Source: Saccopteryx bilineata
Taxonomy: Eukaryota > Chordata > Mammalia > Chiroptera > Emballonuridae
Length of the DNA: 64,000 nucleotides
Direction of reading: 5' to 3'
Assembly (NCBI RefSeq): GCF_036850765.1
Contig: NC_089493.1
Coordinates: forward strand, 296,180,849-296,244,848
Shown here: in pieces, positions 21,501 through 32,785 of the stretch
How the letters are laid out: each line of letters begins with the position of its first letter
Numbering within the stretch: the first letter of the stretch is position 1
Notes under the pieces: generated by a model
Databases searched by the model: none
What the model saw: only the letters and a program-made list of their open reading frames with translations
What the model was told of the DNA's origin: nothing
Made by a program: the position numbers and the translations under genes

Positions 21501-24500
21501 CATCGGCAACAGAACGTCCGACCAAAGTCTGTCTCAGCGCTTCAGTTTTTGTACCGATGGGTCCTGAGGCTCCACAACAAGTGAATAACTTACCTAAAAA
21601 ATAATCACACAGGCAGTGAAGGGTCCTAGGTCTGAACCTAAGCCAGTCCCCTCAATGGCTGCGTCTCTTCACGGTGTGACGCCCGCACCTTATGCCACAT
21701 TCAATAAGGGGATTGGATGGTCGCCGCACGCAACTGCGGTGAGAGGGGAGGGACGCTCCCCGAAGGGGAGGAACGTGCGAAACGCAGATCACGTCGGTCG
21801 TGGGTCTTCTTCCCGTTCGTGCCTTTGTTGTTGTTGTTGTTGTCCTGTTCCAGCTCGGCTTCCCACCCGGCCTGCCTCGTCATGCCTCCTTGGGTCCCTC
21901 CACCTGTGACAGCTGCCTTTCAGGCCCTCGGCCGTCTTGAAGGGCGTTGGCTGGTTGTTACGTGGACGGTCCCGTCGTTTGGGTTGATCTCGTGTGTTGC
22001 CGTGATTAGGTTGAGGTTTTCAATTGGGGGGGGCGGAGGGGCCAAGTCTTAGGAAAGCCACTATGTGCCCTTCTCAGTGTGTCCTCGGGAGATCGTGACC
22101 TCGCTGCGTCTTAGGACCGGGAGGCTCAAAGTCCGGTCACGTGGTGGGGGGTGTATCGTCGGGTTTCTCCGCTGGGAAGTCACTGCAGTCCCCTTTGTGC
22201 TTAAGGGCCGTCTTGGGGAGAGAGTGTTGGGCTGTGCAAAAGTCCCGTTTCTCCTCAGACTTTGGGCGCTCACTGTAGCACCCTCCAGTCGATCCTGCCT
22301 GCAAAATGTGTTCCTGCCGGCTCTAGTGCTGGGAGACAGATGTCCCGAAAACCTCCTCGCTTCCCAGGAAGCCCCACAGCAGGGCAGGCGCGGGCTGGCC
22401 CAGGGCCCACGACGGCCACGCTCTTCTCTCTGCGGGTCTCCGCGTGTTAGCCTTCGTCATCAGGCTGGCGTGTCCCCTTTAGTGACACCGTCCAGCCGGA
22501 GAAGCCGGACCTTTCTTTGCCTGGCTGTCTTGACCGGGGAGAAGAACACTTCTCAGACCCTGTTCCCTGAGAACCTTTCTTTGGATCCCATCTGGTCAGG
22601 ACCTTGGTTCCCTGGCTGTGACCAAGTGACAAGGAAGGGGAAGGAAGGGAGGACGTAGCATTTCCGGCCAGGGTTGGGGAGGGAGGTGGGCACTAGGGAG
22701 GGAGGTAGCCCCGTGTGCCCGGCCCCGCGGCGGCAGCGCCCTCCGCACCCGCAGGTGCCGGGTAAATCTCCGCGGAGTGAGCGAGCTCTTGCTCTTGTGC
22801 CCGTAGACATCCCCTGGGAACCCGAGAGGAGAGGGTGACTTGGAGAACGGGTCGGGGAGCAGTGAGGTCGGCGTGGCCAGGTCACGGCGTGGCGGAAGGG
22901 GCCCCAGCTCCAGGGCATGTGGCTTCACCATGCTTTGGTCCCCTCTGGCCCCACAGGGCCCCCCACCACCGAAACCTGGGGAGAACGTGCGGAGACCTGA
23001 CTGCATCACCCGACAGCCTCTGCTGGGAAGGGGCTCCAGGGAAGGGGCTCCCTGCCCGGGGGCCTCGGACGCTGCCTGGCAGCTTGTTTGGTCAAGAATG
23101 ACACCGTTATAAATATGTGCCAAACCGAGGAGACGGCAGCACGCGAGAACTTGATGAGGCCCAGGAGTGGGGGGAGGTGTGGCGTCTCCGCGCGTGCGCC
23201 GAGGGGCAGGTGAAGGCAGACGTCTGCTCGGGCTGACACCTGTCTGCGGTCAGCCCACGCGAGACCGGAGACGCTGCCGTGGCCGGGAAGCGCGGCCGCT
23301 CGCACGGGGTCCCGAGACCGAGGCCGAGGAGGCGCTGCCCGCCCTCCGTGCTCCGCGCGCACTGAGCTCCACGTGCAGCGTGACGCAGCCAGTCCCACAG
23401 CGGTGCCTTGACGAATGACTTTAATAAGCAGCAGTTTGGAAGGACCTTCCCGTAGGAAGCCAGTAACAATCATTAGATGTTTCTTAATCACTTATTTCTT
23501 TTATAATGTACGCCCTGCCCGGCCTGGTTCTGGGAAACAGAATGGCGACGGCTGGCACTTGACGCCCGGGGATGGTTGGAATGGAGATGAAGAGGAGAGG
23601 AGGGTCCTCACGGGTGGGGGGTGCGCTTCCTCCTCGGCTCCCCGGAGGATGTCACGTCCTCAGCGCCCCTCGCCAGCCGTCTGCTCGCGGACCCGCAGTT
23701 ACGTGGCCGACGGAAGCAGGTCTGGAAGTGTCCAGCCTCATTTGTATTTCATTTGTCACCCTTTCAAACCAACCTGCGTGTCCGTGTCAGGGCGGCATGG
23801 GGGAGTTAATGCCCCCGTGTCAGGCAGTTCAGAACAGGGGTGACATGCGGGGTGCCGGCTGCAAACAGCCACACTCGTGTTCCCTGGGTCCCTGCTCCCA
23901 AGCCGGTGCGTCAGGGCTGACGGTCGCCAGCAGCCAGAGTCTCCCCGTGCGCAGAGGGCAGAGCGTGGGCCCTGTGTCTGCCATGTACTGTCCCCATGGC
24001 CGCCACCCCAGTGGGAGCAGAAGTCACTGTGGCCAGAGCTGGGTGACTGGTTGACCGGTGATTGCTAAGCCGTCCTGGGCTTAGAGAAAGAGGAGGAAGG
24101 CAGCGAGGGTTCCCGGGGAGCTGACAGAGGTGTTCTAGGGCGGTCCCGTGTGGGGGCGTCACCTGACGAGGACAGGAGCGGTCTGCCTCTGGCGTCCGGG
24201 AGTGTGTGGGTTCTGGATGTGGTGCAGGCGAGATGTCACAGCAGGAGTCCAGGTGATACGGAGAGTATGTTTATCAATACAGCAGATGGTGCAACAAAGG
24301 GAGAAATGGGGTAGAAGAGGCAACAGGAGAGGTAGGCGGGGCTGCTCTGCCCTCCACAAACATCATAGGAAGGAAGTGGGCCATGCTGGGCTCGTGAACT
24401 CACTGAGAAGTAAAAGTCACAGCAAAAGTGACAGAAGCGAGCCAGGGTTGGGTGCTGTCGGCTCACCGGAAAGCCAGAGGAAAGGGGGACCTTGGAGACA

Positions 24501-24627
24501 GGTCCAGGGGGTGAGTCCGGGACGAGCTGCCGCTGCCCACGGCTCCCCTGGTTGCTAGTCTCCTGGGGACCCTTAGGGTTTAGGAGAAAAAGCGGAGATG
24601 CACGCCTAAGGGAGAAAGGCATGGTCT

Positions 24628-24665
<38 letters not shown>

Positions 24666-24716
24666 CCACCCTGGGTCCTTTGTCTTGAGTCAGCAGGAGG
24701 GAATCCTAGGGGAGGT
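21501..24716. other. Intergenic sequence without recognised features
   Basis: GC-rich unique DNA. No gene or clear repeat was found, apart from an (AG)n tract at 24631-24662 and a (GTT)n-like stretch at 21822-21845. An AT-rich patch at 23405-23515 could be conserved non-coding DNA, but this is a weak impression. Confidence 0.5.
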
Positions 24717-25333
24717 CTTTTTGTGTGTGTGTATGTGACAGAGACAGAGAGAGGGACAGACAAAAAGGGAGAGAGATGAGGATCAACTCATAGTTATGGC
24801 ACTTTAGTTCATAGATTGCTTTCTCATATGTGCCTTGATGGGGGGGTGACTCCAGCTGAGCCAGTGACCCTTTGCTCCAGCCAGTGACCTTGGGCTCAAG
24901 CCAGTGACCATGGGGTCATGTCTACTGATCCCACATCCCACACTGAAACCTGCGACCCCGTGCTCAAGCTGGTGAGCCCGCACTCAAGCTGGTGAGCCCA
25001 CACTCAAGCTGATGAGCCCACACTCAAGCTGGTGAGCCCGCACTCAAGCTGGATGAGCCCACACTCAAGCCGGGTGAGCCCACACTCAAGCCGGGTGAGC
25101 CCACACTCAAGCCGGATGAGCCTGCGCTCAAGCTGGTGAGCCCACACTCAAGCTGGTGAGCCCACACTCAAGCCGGATGAGCCTGCGCTCAAGCTGGTGA
25201 GCCCACACTCAAGCTGGTGAGCCCACACTCAAGCCGGATGAGCCCACGCTCAAGCTGGTGACCTCAGGGTTTCAAACCTAGGACCTCCACATCCCAGTCC
25301 AACACTTTATCCACTGCGCCACTGCCTGGTTGG
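24717..25333 (-). mobile_element. tRNA-derived SINE (type 2) swollen by an internal tandem array
   Basis: A reverse-complement copy of the SINE family seen at 29847 and 40699. The tail side has GAGAGATGAG and CTTTCTCATATGTGCCTTG, and the head side has GTTTCAAACCTAGGACCTC and ATCCACTGCGCCACTGCC. The interior, normally a few copies of a 20-bp motif, has grown to about 14 copies, so the element is about 617 bp instead of roughly 330. Confidence 0.88.
24960..25260. repeat. 20-21 bp array inside a SINE, about 14 copies
   Basis: Units of GTGAGCCCACACTCAAGCTG with variants GATGAGCCTGCGCTCAAGC and GGTGAGCCCACACTCAAGCC. The motif exists as imperfect repeats in ordinary copies of this SINE (GGCTTGAGCC-like steps), so the array is an expansion of built-in repeats. 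Confidence 0.9.
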
Positions 25334-25443
25334 TATTTGATTCCTTTTTATGGCTGAAATATTTCATGTTGTCCTCATTCATCAATTGGTGGACATTGGG
25401 GTTGTCATTACCTGGAATGATCTTCCTAGCTGATATGCTAAGC

Positions 25444-25795
25444 CAGGGGCAGTCAACCTTTTTATACCTACCGCCCACTTCTGTATCTCTGTTAGTAGTA
25501 ACATTTTCTAACCGCCCACCGGTTCCATAGTCATGGTGATTTATAAAGTAGGGAAGTAACTTTACTTTATCTAATTTATAAAGCAGAGTTACAGCAAGTT
25601 AAAGCATATAATAATAATTACTTACCAAGTACTTTATGTCGGATTTTCACTAAGTTTGGCAGAATAAATCTTTATAAAACAACTTACTATAGTTAAATCT
25701 ATCTTTTTATTTATACTTTGGTTGATCTGCTGCCACCCACCATGAAAGCTGGAATGCCCACGAGTGGGCGGTAGGGACCAGGTTGACCACCACTG
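25444..25795. mobile_element. Non-autonomous hAT transposon (family A)
   Basis: 352 bp with inverted ends CAGGGGCAGTCAACC and GGTTGACCACCACTG. The flanking 8 bp, TGCTAAGC and TGCTAAAT, match at six positions, as expected for an aged hAT target duplication. The interior is AT-rich, with an inner inverted motif ACCGCCCAC / GTGGGCGGT near the ends. No transposase reading frame. Confidence 0.85.
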
Positions 25796-26313
25796 TGCTA
25801 AATCATCCAATATGAAGGTCCCATGTCAGTGGCATCATCTAGGACAGCTGGACCCAGGGTGCCTGTGGCCGGTGTGAGGGTTGTGGGGAGAAACAGGTTT
25901 GAAGTACACGGAGGCAGAGTTTACCTGGTAAGGAATGACTAACCCTATCTGCTCTCTCTATAGAGAATGCTATGACAATATTATTGTCAAATAAAGAGAC
26001 TACCAAAATATTCATAGCCGAAAATGTAGAAAAGCATATTATAGAGGCGTGTCAGGTAAGTTAGTTAATTAAAATATCTTATTTTTCTGAATTTGGGATA
26101 TTTTGGGTCATTATCAGTTTCTCTTTTTTTTTACAATGTGTGATTTGTGGTTTATTTTCTCATTTTGAATAGCTCCATTTCCAGTTCCAAAGAAAAATGA
26201 TTGTGACCACCAAATTTTATATTCTCCCAAACTATTGTTTTATGCTTTTTGTGGGGTTTTTTTGGGTTTTTTTTTTTTGCATCTGGATAAAAGACAAATA
26301 TTTTTAGACATCC
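25796..26313. other. AT-rich intergenic DNA
   Basis: Unique AT-rich sequence with a T run near 26258-26279. No gene or repeat was recognised. Confidence 0.5.
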
Positions 26314-26329
26314 AAGAACTCAGAAAAGA

Positions 26330-26459
26330 GCCCTGGCTGGGTAGCTCAGTTGGTTAGAGCATTGTCCTGATACTCCAAGGTTGCGGGTTCAATCCTTGGT
26401 CAGGGCACATATAGGAATTGACCAATGAATGCACAAATACATGGAACAACAAATTGATG

Positions 26460-26497
<38 letters not shown>

Positions 26498-26538
26498 CTT
26501 TCTCTCTCTCTCTCAAATCAATAAATAAATTCAAAATA
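26330..26538 (+). mobile_element. tRNA-derived SINE (type 3) with perfect target duplication
   Basis: The head GCCCTGGCTGGGTAGCTCAG with box B GGTTCAATCC is followed by a short body, a (CT)n tract and CAAATCAATAAATAAATTC. The 16-bp duplication AAGAACTCAGAAAAGA flanks it exactly (26314-26329 and 26539-26554). This copy is younger than its neighbours. Confidence 0.92.
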
Positions 26539-26554
26539 AAGAACTCAGAAAAGA

Positions 26555-27660
26555 TACCACCCACATATAGTTATAAGTAATAAATTTGAAACTGTTCTCT
26601 CCAGCAAAATGAAAAAAAAATTCAAAATAAGAAACTGAACAAACATGGAATTCATGAAACGGTGGTTCCAACTATTTCTACAGCATTAAACGCGAATGGA
26701 TTAAACAATCCAACCAAAAGGCAGAGGCTGTCAGACTGGATTTAAAAACAAGGTCTCCTTATGTGCTACTTGTTTGTGACTAAAGACAGAAGTACGTTGG
26801 AAATAAAAGGACACAGAAGACCAGCGCACGAACACGAACCGTAAGAAAACCGGAGCGGCCGTATTAATGTCATCAAAATAGCGTTTTAAATAAACAGCCC
26901 CCCACCCCAGGTACTAGAAGAGCATTTTATAATGATAAAAGGATCGATACATCAAGAGGATACAATAATTATAAATATATTTATACCTAAACATAGACCC
27001 CTCCCCCCAAGATACATGAAAGAAAATTGGACACAAAACAGAGAGAAAGAGGTAATCCAACAACAATGGCTGGAGACTCCCATGCCCCATGCTCAGTGGT
27101 GGCCAGAACAACCGGGGAGAAGACTAACAAGAAAACAGAAGTCTATAAATGAATTAGACCCGACAGACATCTACGGAACACTCTCTTACCAACATCAGCA
27201 GAACACACCTTCTTCTCACGGTGTCGCTGGTGAGTTCTACCAATATTTAAAAAAAAAACAAGGCCATTCTCTTCCAAAAACTGAAGAGGAGGGAACATGT
27301 CCCAGCTCCAATGGTCAGGCTAGTGTCACCCTGAGACCGAAACAAGATAGAAACATCCCAAGAAAACGAAACCCCATACTGAGATCTCATCGATAAAGAT
27401 GGAGAAATCCCCGGCCAAGACCGGCACACCAAATCCGGCAATGGATACAATATGACACGCGTCAACCCAGTGAGACCCCGGCTGTGCTGGGGGGGGGGGG
27501 TTGGGTTAGCACCCCAAAGTCAACCCATTTCACACTCTTGTGACTAGAATAAAAGGCAGAAGGCACATGGTCATTGTGAGAGATGCACAAAACCTCTCTG
27601 ACACTATTCAACATCCCTTCATTAAAAAAACAACACTCAAGAAACTAGAGCTGACATTGT
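26555..27660 (+). mobile_element. L1 ORF2 fragment with internal deletion
   Basis: Translated pieces such as ELDPTDIYGTLSYQHQQNTP resemble the endonuclease domain of L1 ORF2. After about 27235 the sequence jumps to GEFYQYLKKKQGHSLPKTEE and then, with decay, to a reverse-transcriptase region. Stops and frameshifts break it throughout, and a 10-base G run interrupts it at 27490. It is a dead retrotransposon piece with no intact reading frame. Confidence 0.85.
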
Positions 27661-27689
27661 TACTATTTTTTTTTATTAAGTTGTGGTGA

Positions 27690-27960
27690 CTCAGGACATG
27701 GAGATGTTTACCAACCTGGATGCTCTCTGAAACCCACACTATTTGTTTTTTATTATATGGAGGCTTCCTCTTCTGGGCACACTCCATCAACAGCTCCATT
27801 TCCACGCCCTCTCTCCTCTCTGGAGGGGGTGGAGCAGAAAATTCCAAGCTTGTCATCACGGCTTGGCGTTTCTGGTCACCAGTCCCCATCCGGGAGCCCA
27901 CCTGAGAGTTACCTCCTTAGCACAAAAGACGCTGCCATCACCCAGGAGATTCCAGTAGGA
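27690..27960 (-). mobile_element. Probable ERVL-class LTR fragment
   Basis: Read on the minus strand, the order of GGGTGATGGCAGCGTCTTTT, GATGACAAGCTTGGAATTTT and CTCCACCCCCTCCAGAGAGG matches a common mammalian LTR. The ends are not visible and the subfamily is not assigned. Confidence 0.55.
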
Positions 27961-27968
27961 TTTAGGAG

Positions 27969-28213
27969 CTCTCCTTCCTCTCTGTCTCTCTCTTCCCCTC
28001 CCGCAGCCAAGGCTCCATTGGAGCAAAGTTGGCCTGGGCGCTGAGGATGGCTCCATGGCCTCTGCCTCGGGCGCTGGAGTGGCTCTGGTTGCAACAGAGC
28101 AACACCCCAGATGGGCAGAGCATTGCCCCCTGGTGGGCATGCCGGGTGGATCCCGGTTGGGCACATGTGGGAGTCTCTCTGCCTCCCCCCTTCTCATTTC
28201 AGAAAAATACACA
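27969..28213 (+). mobile_element. 5'-truncated tRNA-derived SINE (type 1)
   Basis: It lacks the tRNA head and begins in the CT-rich body, then runs through AGGCTCCATTGGAGCAAAG and GGTGGATCCCGGTTGGGC to an A-rich tail. Confidence 0.88.
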
Positions 28214-29846
28214 CACAAAAAAAGTTAAAAATCAATACTGAAAAGGTAGACTGTTGGGACAGTGAAGAGGATGAGGCCACGGTACAGAAATACAGGTGTG
28301 ACTCAAGTAATTCTCGGTAAAAATCCATTTTCTAAAGCTGTTATTAAAATAAACCTGCGTACATGTTGAAAGATTGTGAATAACTGAGTTAAGAATTCAA
28401 AACCAGAAGCTACTAGAAAACAAATTGCAAAACAAAAGCGAGGGGAAGAGATGAATAAAGAAAAGAACGTGTGTTCATCAGAAAAGCGCAATGTCCGGGG
28501 AACCGATTCATGAACTCGAGACCCAGAACTCTGAAAAGATGCATCGAGCAGGCGGGTCTCCGGGACGCGGAAGGCGTGACCGTCCTCAGAGCCGGGAGCC
28601 CACGGAGACTCAATGCCGAGGACGGCAGAAGAGGGTGGCGGGCCCCGGGGACCCTGTGGGTGGACGGCTGGACACGCCTCTCAAAATCTTCATGCCTTGC
28701 ACACGTGATGAATAAGTGATGTTAGGTGGGCTGAATTAGGTTCTCAAATGGGAAGCCTCATGAAAAAGTTACTACTTTTTTTTTTTTTTGCAAAATGTTT
28801 AGAATCCTGGACGTGTTGACGGATGAAGTGGAGTCCCGTTTTCTAAGAGCTTTTGGAGAAGGCCGTGGCTCATCATTCATTCGGTCGCGGAGAGAGGCTG
28901 CGTGACCTCCGCCTCGTGGCCCCCTGGGCTGTGTGGACAAGGGGACCGAGCGTGTGGCAGCTGTCCCAGCCTTTGCGCCCCTGTCCCCCGTGGAGCAGGC
29001 TGAGAAGGCCAAGCAGAGGGCGTGGCTGGCCGTCTACCAGGACGAGGATGCACCCTGCCTGCTGGAATTTCTTTGATGAGAAGCTCGGGTCCCTGTGCAC
29101 AGCCCGACCTGGGGACTGTGTCTGGGACGCTCACTGGTAGAGTGGTTTGGGAAGCAGTGGGTCCCTGCCGCTGCCACCCCGAGGTCTCGGCCATGTCAGC
29201 GAGCCGCCCTGCGTGACTGCACTCTTCTGTGTCACGTGCTGTACAAGGGGACAGTCCTGGCTGCCCCGATGCCCTCTCTCCGACTCGTGCAGAGGCGTCT
29301 CCTGGGTCTCGTGGGGACGGTCCCGGTGCTCTAACAGACAAACCCTCCCCGGGCAGGCGGCAGAGCCCTCCCAGACTCTGTGGGTGTTCCCAGTGAGGCT
29401 CCAGCCACGCCCTGAACTGCCCCTGGTTCCGACACCTGCAGGGAGCACCCCGAGTCCACCTGCCCTCTGTGGGCCGTGCGCCAGGGCGCCCTTTCTGAGC
29501 TCAGGGCCGGCTCCCTCCTCTCGCGCCATTTTGCCCGAGGCTTACATCCTCACGTGGTCGTCAGCGTCTCTGGCTGGAAGGCTGGGCTGGTGCTGAGCTC
29601 TGGACCTCACTCCGCTTCCCTGCAGCTCCTGCAGGAAGACTTCCCTCGTGCCCAGCGTCCTAGCATGCAGGACACAGATGCCTGACGGCCGGCCCCTGGC
29701 TGGGAGGGGAGAGCCCGGCCGCTGGAACTCATGGCCAGAAAGGTGGGGCTGACCACTCATTTAGTTCCGCCTGTTCACATTCATGCATTTGCTGCTGGTT
29801 CATTCACTCAAAAAAAAAATTTTATATATATATATATATTTTGCTG
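28214..29846. other. Intergenic sequence without recognised genes
   Basis: AT-rich up to about 28,500, then GC-rich. A T run lies near 28776-28790 and a (TA)n tract at 29825-29839. The short ORFs show no family resemblance. An L2 piece begins near 29770 and continues after the next SINE. Confidence 0.5.
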
Positions 29847-30170
29847 CCTGACCAAGCGGTGGTGCAGTGGATAGAGTGTCGGACTGGGATGCAGAGGACC
29901 CAGGTTCGAGACCCCGAGGTTGCCAGCTTGAGCGCAGGCTCATCTGGCTTGAGCAAAAAGCTCACCTTGAACCCAAGGTCACTGGCTCGAGCAAGGGGTT
30001 ACTCAGTCTGCTGAAGGCCTGCGGTCAAGGCACATATGAGAAAGCAATCAATGAACAGCTAAGGTGTCGCAACGAAAAACTAATGATTGATGCTTCTCAT
30101 CTCTCTCCATTCCTGTCTGTCTGTCCCTGTCTATCCCTCTCTCTGACTCTCTCTCTGTCGAAAAAAAATT
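29847..30170 (+). mobile_element. tRNA-derived SINE (type 2), full length, inside L2 DNA
   Basis: The head CCTGACCAAGCGGTGGTGC has box B GGTTCGAGACC. The GGCTTGAGC-type internal steps and the CACATATGAGAAAGCAATC block follow, then a (CT)n tail with A run. L2-like sequence flanks both sides, so the SINE inserted into an L2. Confidence 0.9.
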
Positions 30171-30370
30171 TATTTGCATACCTACTTGGTGACAGCATTT
30201 TTCTAGATTCTGGGGATTCAGTGGTGAAATCAACAGAAAAATTCTTGCCCCTCCACCCCCAGAACGAATGTGAAAATAAAGCGGGGGGGGGGTAGACAGC
30301 ACACAAAACAAACAGGTAGCTAAAACGTGCGTCCCTAGTCAGAGTGATGGAGGGAAATAAGACAGACAGT
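30171..30370. mobile_element. L2 relic (continues from before the SINE)
   Basis: ATTTTTCTAGATTCTGGGGA followed by TTCAGTGGTGAAATCAACAG resembles the 3' part of ancient L2 copies. A poly-G run at 30282-30291 interrupts it. Confidence 0.55.
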
Positions 30371-30863
30371 CTGGGGCCCTGGCAGTTCCGAGTGGGCCTG
30401 GGGGCCCCGCGCAGAGGCGGGGTTGGGGTGAGGCATTGAGCAGCGAGGGAGCAAGCCATGCCGCCCTCAGTGGGTCACCCCGGGGAGAGGGCGCGGCAAG
30501 GGAGAAGCCCCAGAGAGGAAGCCTGCGAGGGGGTCCGGGAGGAAGCGAGGGGGGCGGTGGAGCTGAGCCAGGGGAGGCCAGGGCACCAGGAGGAGAGGGC
30601 AGAGGGCGCAGCAGGTGGAGGCCATGGTCGGAATTCAGCTTCCTGCTGAGTGAGCTGGGAAGCCACCGGGGAGGAGGGCTCTGAGCCGGGCGGGCGGGCG
30701 GGACAGATGCAGGAGGCCAGTGGAGAGGCTCCCATGACCACCAGGGGGAGAGGTGGTGGCCGCTGGGGCCTGGAGCAGCGTCCGCTGAGGTGGGCCTGCG
30801 AGAGGGGGAGGGGTGTCCGCAATGGCCCCCACACCTGCTAAGGCCAGGGGCCCACGCCTTCTA
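30371..30863. other. GC-rich intergenic DNA
   Basis: Purine-rich GC-heavy sequence with repeated GAGGGG-like steps and GGGCGGGCGGGCGGG near 30690. No gene or mobile element was recognised. Confidence 0.5.
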
Positions 30864-31768
30864 CACCGTGGTGGGATTCAAATCAGTTAACTGCCAGTTC
30901 TCTGTCCTAATGACCATTTTTAGTATACAAAAAAAAGCAATAGACTGAAAGGTAGTTTATTATTTCATGTATTGAATTCTTCAATAAGAACAATAAAAGA
31001 GGCACACGAAACCAGATTATAAGAAAGAGTTTTAAAATATGAATGAAAAAATAATCAATAGTACCTGACAAAAAAATCCAATAAAACTATTTATATTATT
31101 TAAGATATTTCCATATTGCTTCTGGATTGGTGTCCTCACTTGCCTTTTTTTTTCACCTTATGGACGGTGTGAACATGACTACGGGCGCTTAGAATACACT
31201 GTTTTTCAGATGAACATTATAAAAGAGTAAGGAATGTAAATCTGTGATTTCCACATTGGGTGGCTGCCCAGGTGTCCACCTTAGAAAGAACCCTGACAAG
31301 TGCCATTTTAACAACTAGTTCTCTGAACTCAACAAAAAATTAAGTATCGGGCCCTGGCCTGTTGGCTCAGCAGTAGAGCATTGGCCTGGCATGTGGATGT
31401 CCCGGGTTCGATTCCTGGCCAGGGCACACAGGAGAAGCGCCCATCTGCTTCTCCACCCCTCCCCCTCTCCTTCCTCTCTGTCTCTCTCTTCCCCTCCCGC
31501 AGCCAAGGCTCCACTGGAGCAAAGTTGGCCCAGGCACTGAGGATGGCTTTATGGTCTCTGCCTCAGGCGCTAGAATGGCTCTGGTTGCAACAGAGCAACG
31601 CCCCAGATGGGCAGAGCATCACTTCCTGGTGGGCATGCCGGGTGGATCCTGGCTGGTGCATGTGGGAGTCTGTCTGACTGCCTCTTCTCTCACTTCGGAA
31701 AAATACAAAAAAAATTGGGTATTGGTTCTACCGAACTGGTGCAAACTGGCTGAATCCCACCACCCCTG
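30864..31768. mobile_element. Non-autonomous hAT transposon (family B), interrupted by a SINE
   Basis: The left end CACCGTGGTGGGATTCAAAT and the right end CTGAATCCCACCACCCCTG are inverted copies of one another. The flanking GCCTTCTAC and GCCTCTAC look like a decayed 8-bp target duplication. The inner AT-rich body is about 540 bp once the SINE at 31349-31715 is removed. No transposase frame. Confidence 0.75.
31349..31715 (+). mobile_element. tRNA-derived SINE (type 1) nested in hAT family B
   Basis: Full-length copy with box B GGTTCGATTCC and an A-tail. Flanks AAAAAATTAAGTATCGG and AAAAAAATTGGGTATTGG are the target duplication, so it is younger than the transposon around it. Confidence 0.9.
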
Positions 31769-31979
31769 CCTCTACAGGAAACCCCACCGGCCAGCAGGCC
31801 CTGGTGTAACTCACCTTTCAGCTGTTCCTAGAATCCTGAGCCTCTCCCTGCAGAGGGCTCTGCTCCCCGCGGCTGGACCAGACAGCAGGACCCCACGGAG
31901 CCCCGGGCAGCCAGGGCCCATCTGAATCCCGCTCCGTCCCCGTCCCCTGCTCCCTCCGGTGACAGGGAAAACATCGCCC

Positions 31980-32170
31980 TGTGAAGCTGCCGGTGGAGAA
32001 CAGGATTTAATTAGGGCTGAGAGCGTTAGACAAGCAAACAATTAAACGTTCTATTACCATCCGTCTTGAGCCATTTAAGCTGCAGTTCAATAAGGACTCA
32101 TTACAGAGGTCTAATAAGAGATGAAAATATAAACAGTGTAATTTCGTGTCGCATTTCAACCATTTCTTCA
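31980..32170. other. Candidate conserved non-coding element
   Basis: An AT-rich island in GC-rich DNA with clustered homeobox-type cores (TTTAATTAGG, CAATTAAACG, GACTCATTAC) and no resemblance to repeats elsewhere in the window. It looks like a developmental enhancer. Conservation cannot be tested here. Confidence 0.35.
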
Positions 32171-32435
32171 GCCCTGGCGGGTCTGGGAGGAGTCCGACCG
32201 TGGCAGATGGAAGCGTTGGCCGTGGGGGACGTAGCTTCAGGCGGGCAGGGCGGCCGCCCGCAGGTCCCGTCCCACGGCCGGCCGGCTGCTATGGGGGTCT
32301 GCACCACGGGGCCTTTGCATCTCAGTGTCCATGTCTGAGCGGCAGCCGGAGAGCTCCACCCAGAGGGGAGGCCGTGGCCAGGGGACTCTGGGATGTCTGA
32401 TCAGATGCTGGGTTATAGACGAACTGCGTCTAATG

Positions 32436-32777
32436 CAGGGGTCCCCAAACTTTTTACACAGGGGGCCAGTTCACTGTCCCTCAGACCGTTGGAGGGCCGG
32501 ACTATAAAAAAACTATGAACAAATCCCTATGCACACTGCACATATCTTATTTTAAAGTAAAAAAACAAAACGGGAACAAATACAATATTTAAAATAAAGA
32601 ACAAGTAAATTTAAATCAACAAACTGACCAGTATTTCAATGGGAACTATTGGTTTGCTTTTGGCTAATGAGATGGTCAATGTGCTCCTCTCACTGACCAC
32701 CAATGAAAGAGGTGCTTCTTCCAGAAGTGCGGGGGCCGGATAAATGGCCTCAGGGGGCCGTAGTTTGGGGACCCCTG
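32436..32777. mobile_element. Non-autonomous hAT transposon (family C), intact ends
   Basis: 342 bp with ends CAGGGGTCCCCAAACTTTTT and TAGTTTGGGGACCCCTG, flanked by the perfect 8-bp duplication GTCTAATG (32428-32435 and 32778-32785). A second copy lies at 47401-47731. The close similarity of the two and the intact duplications suggest fairly recent activity in this lineage. Confidence 0.95.
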
Positions 32778-32785
32778 GTCTAATG

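Noticed and set aside
24717..25333. Independent minisatellite in unique DNA
   Set aside because: Both sides match a type 2 SINE, so the array is inside the element.
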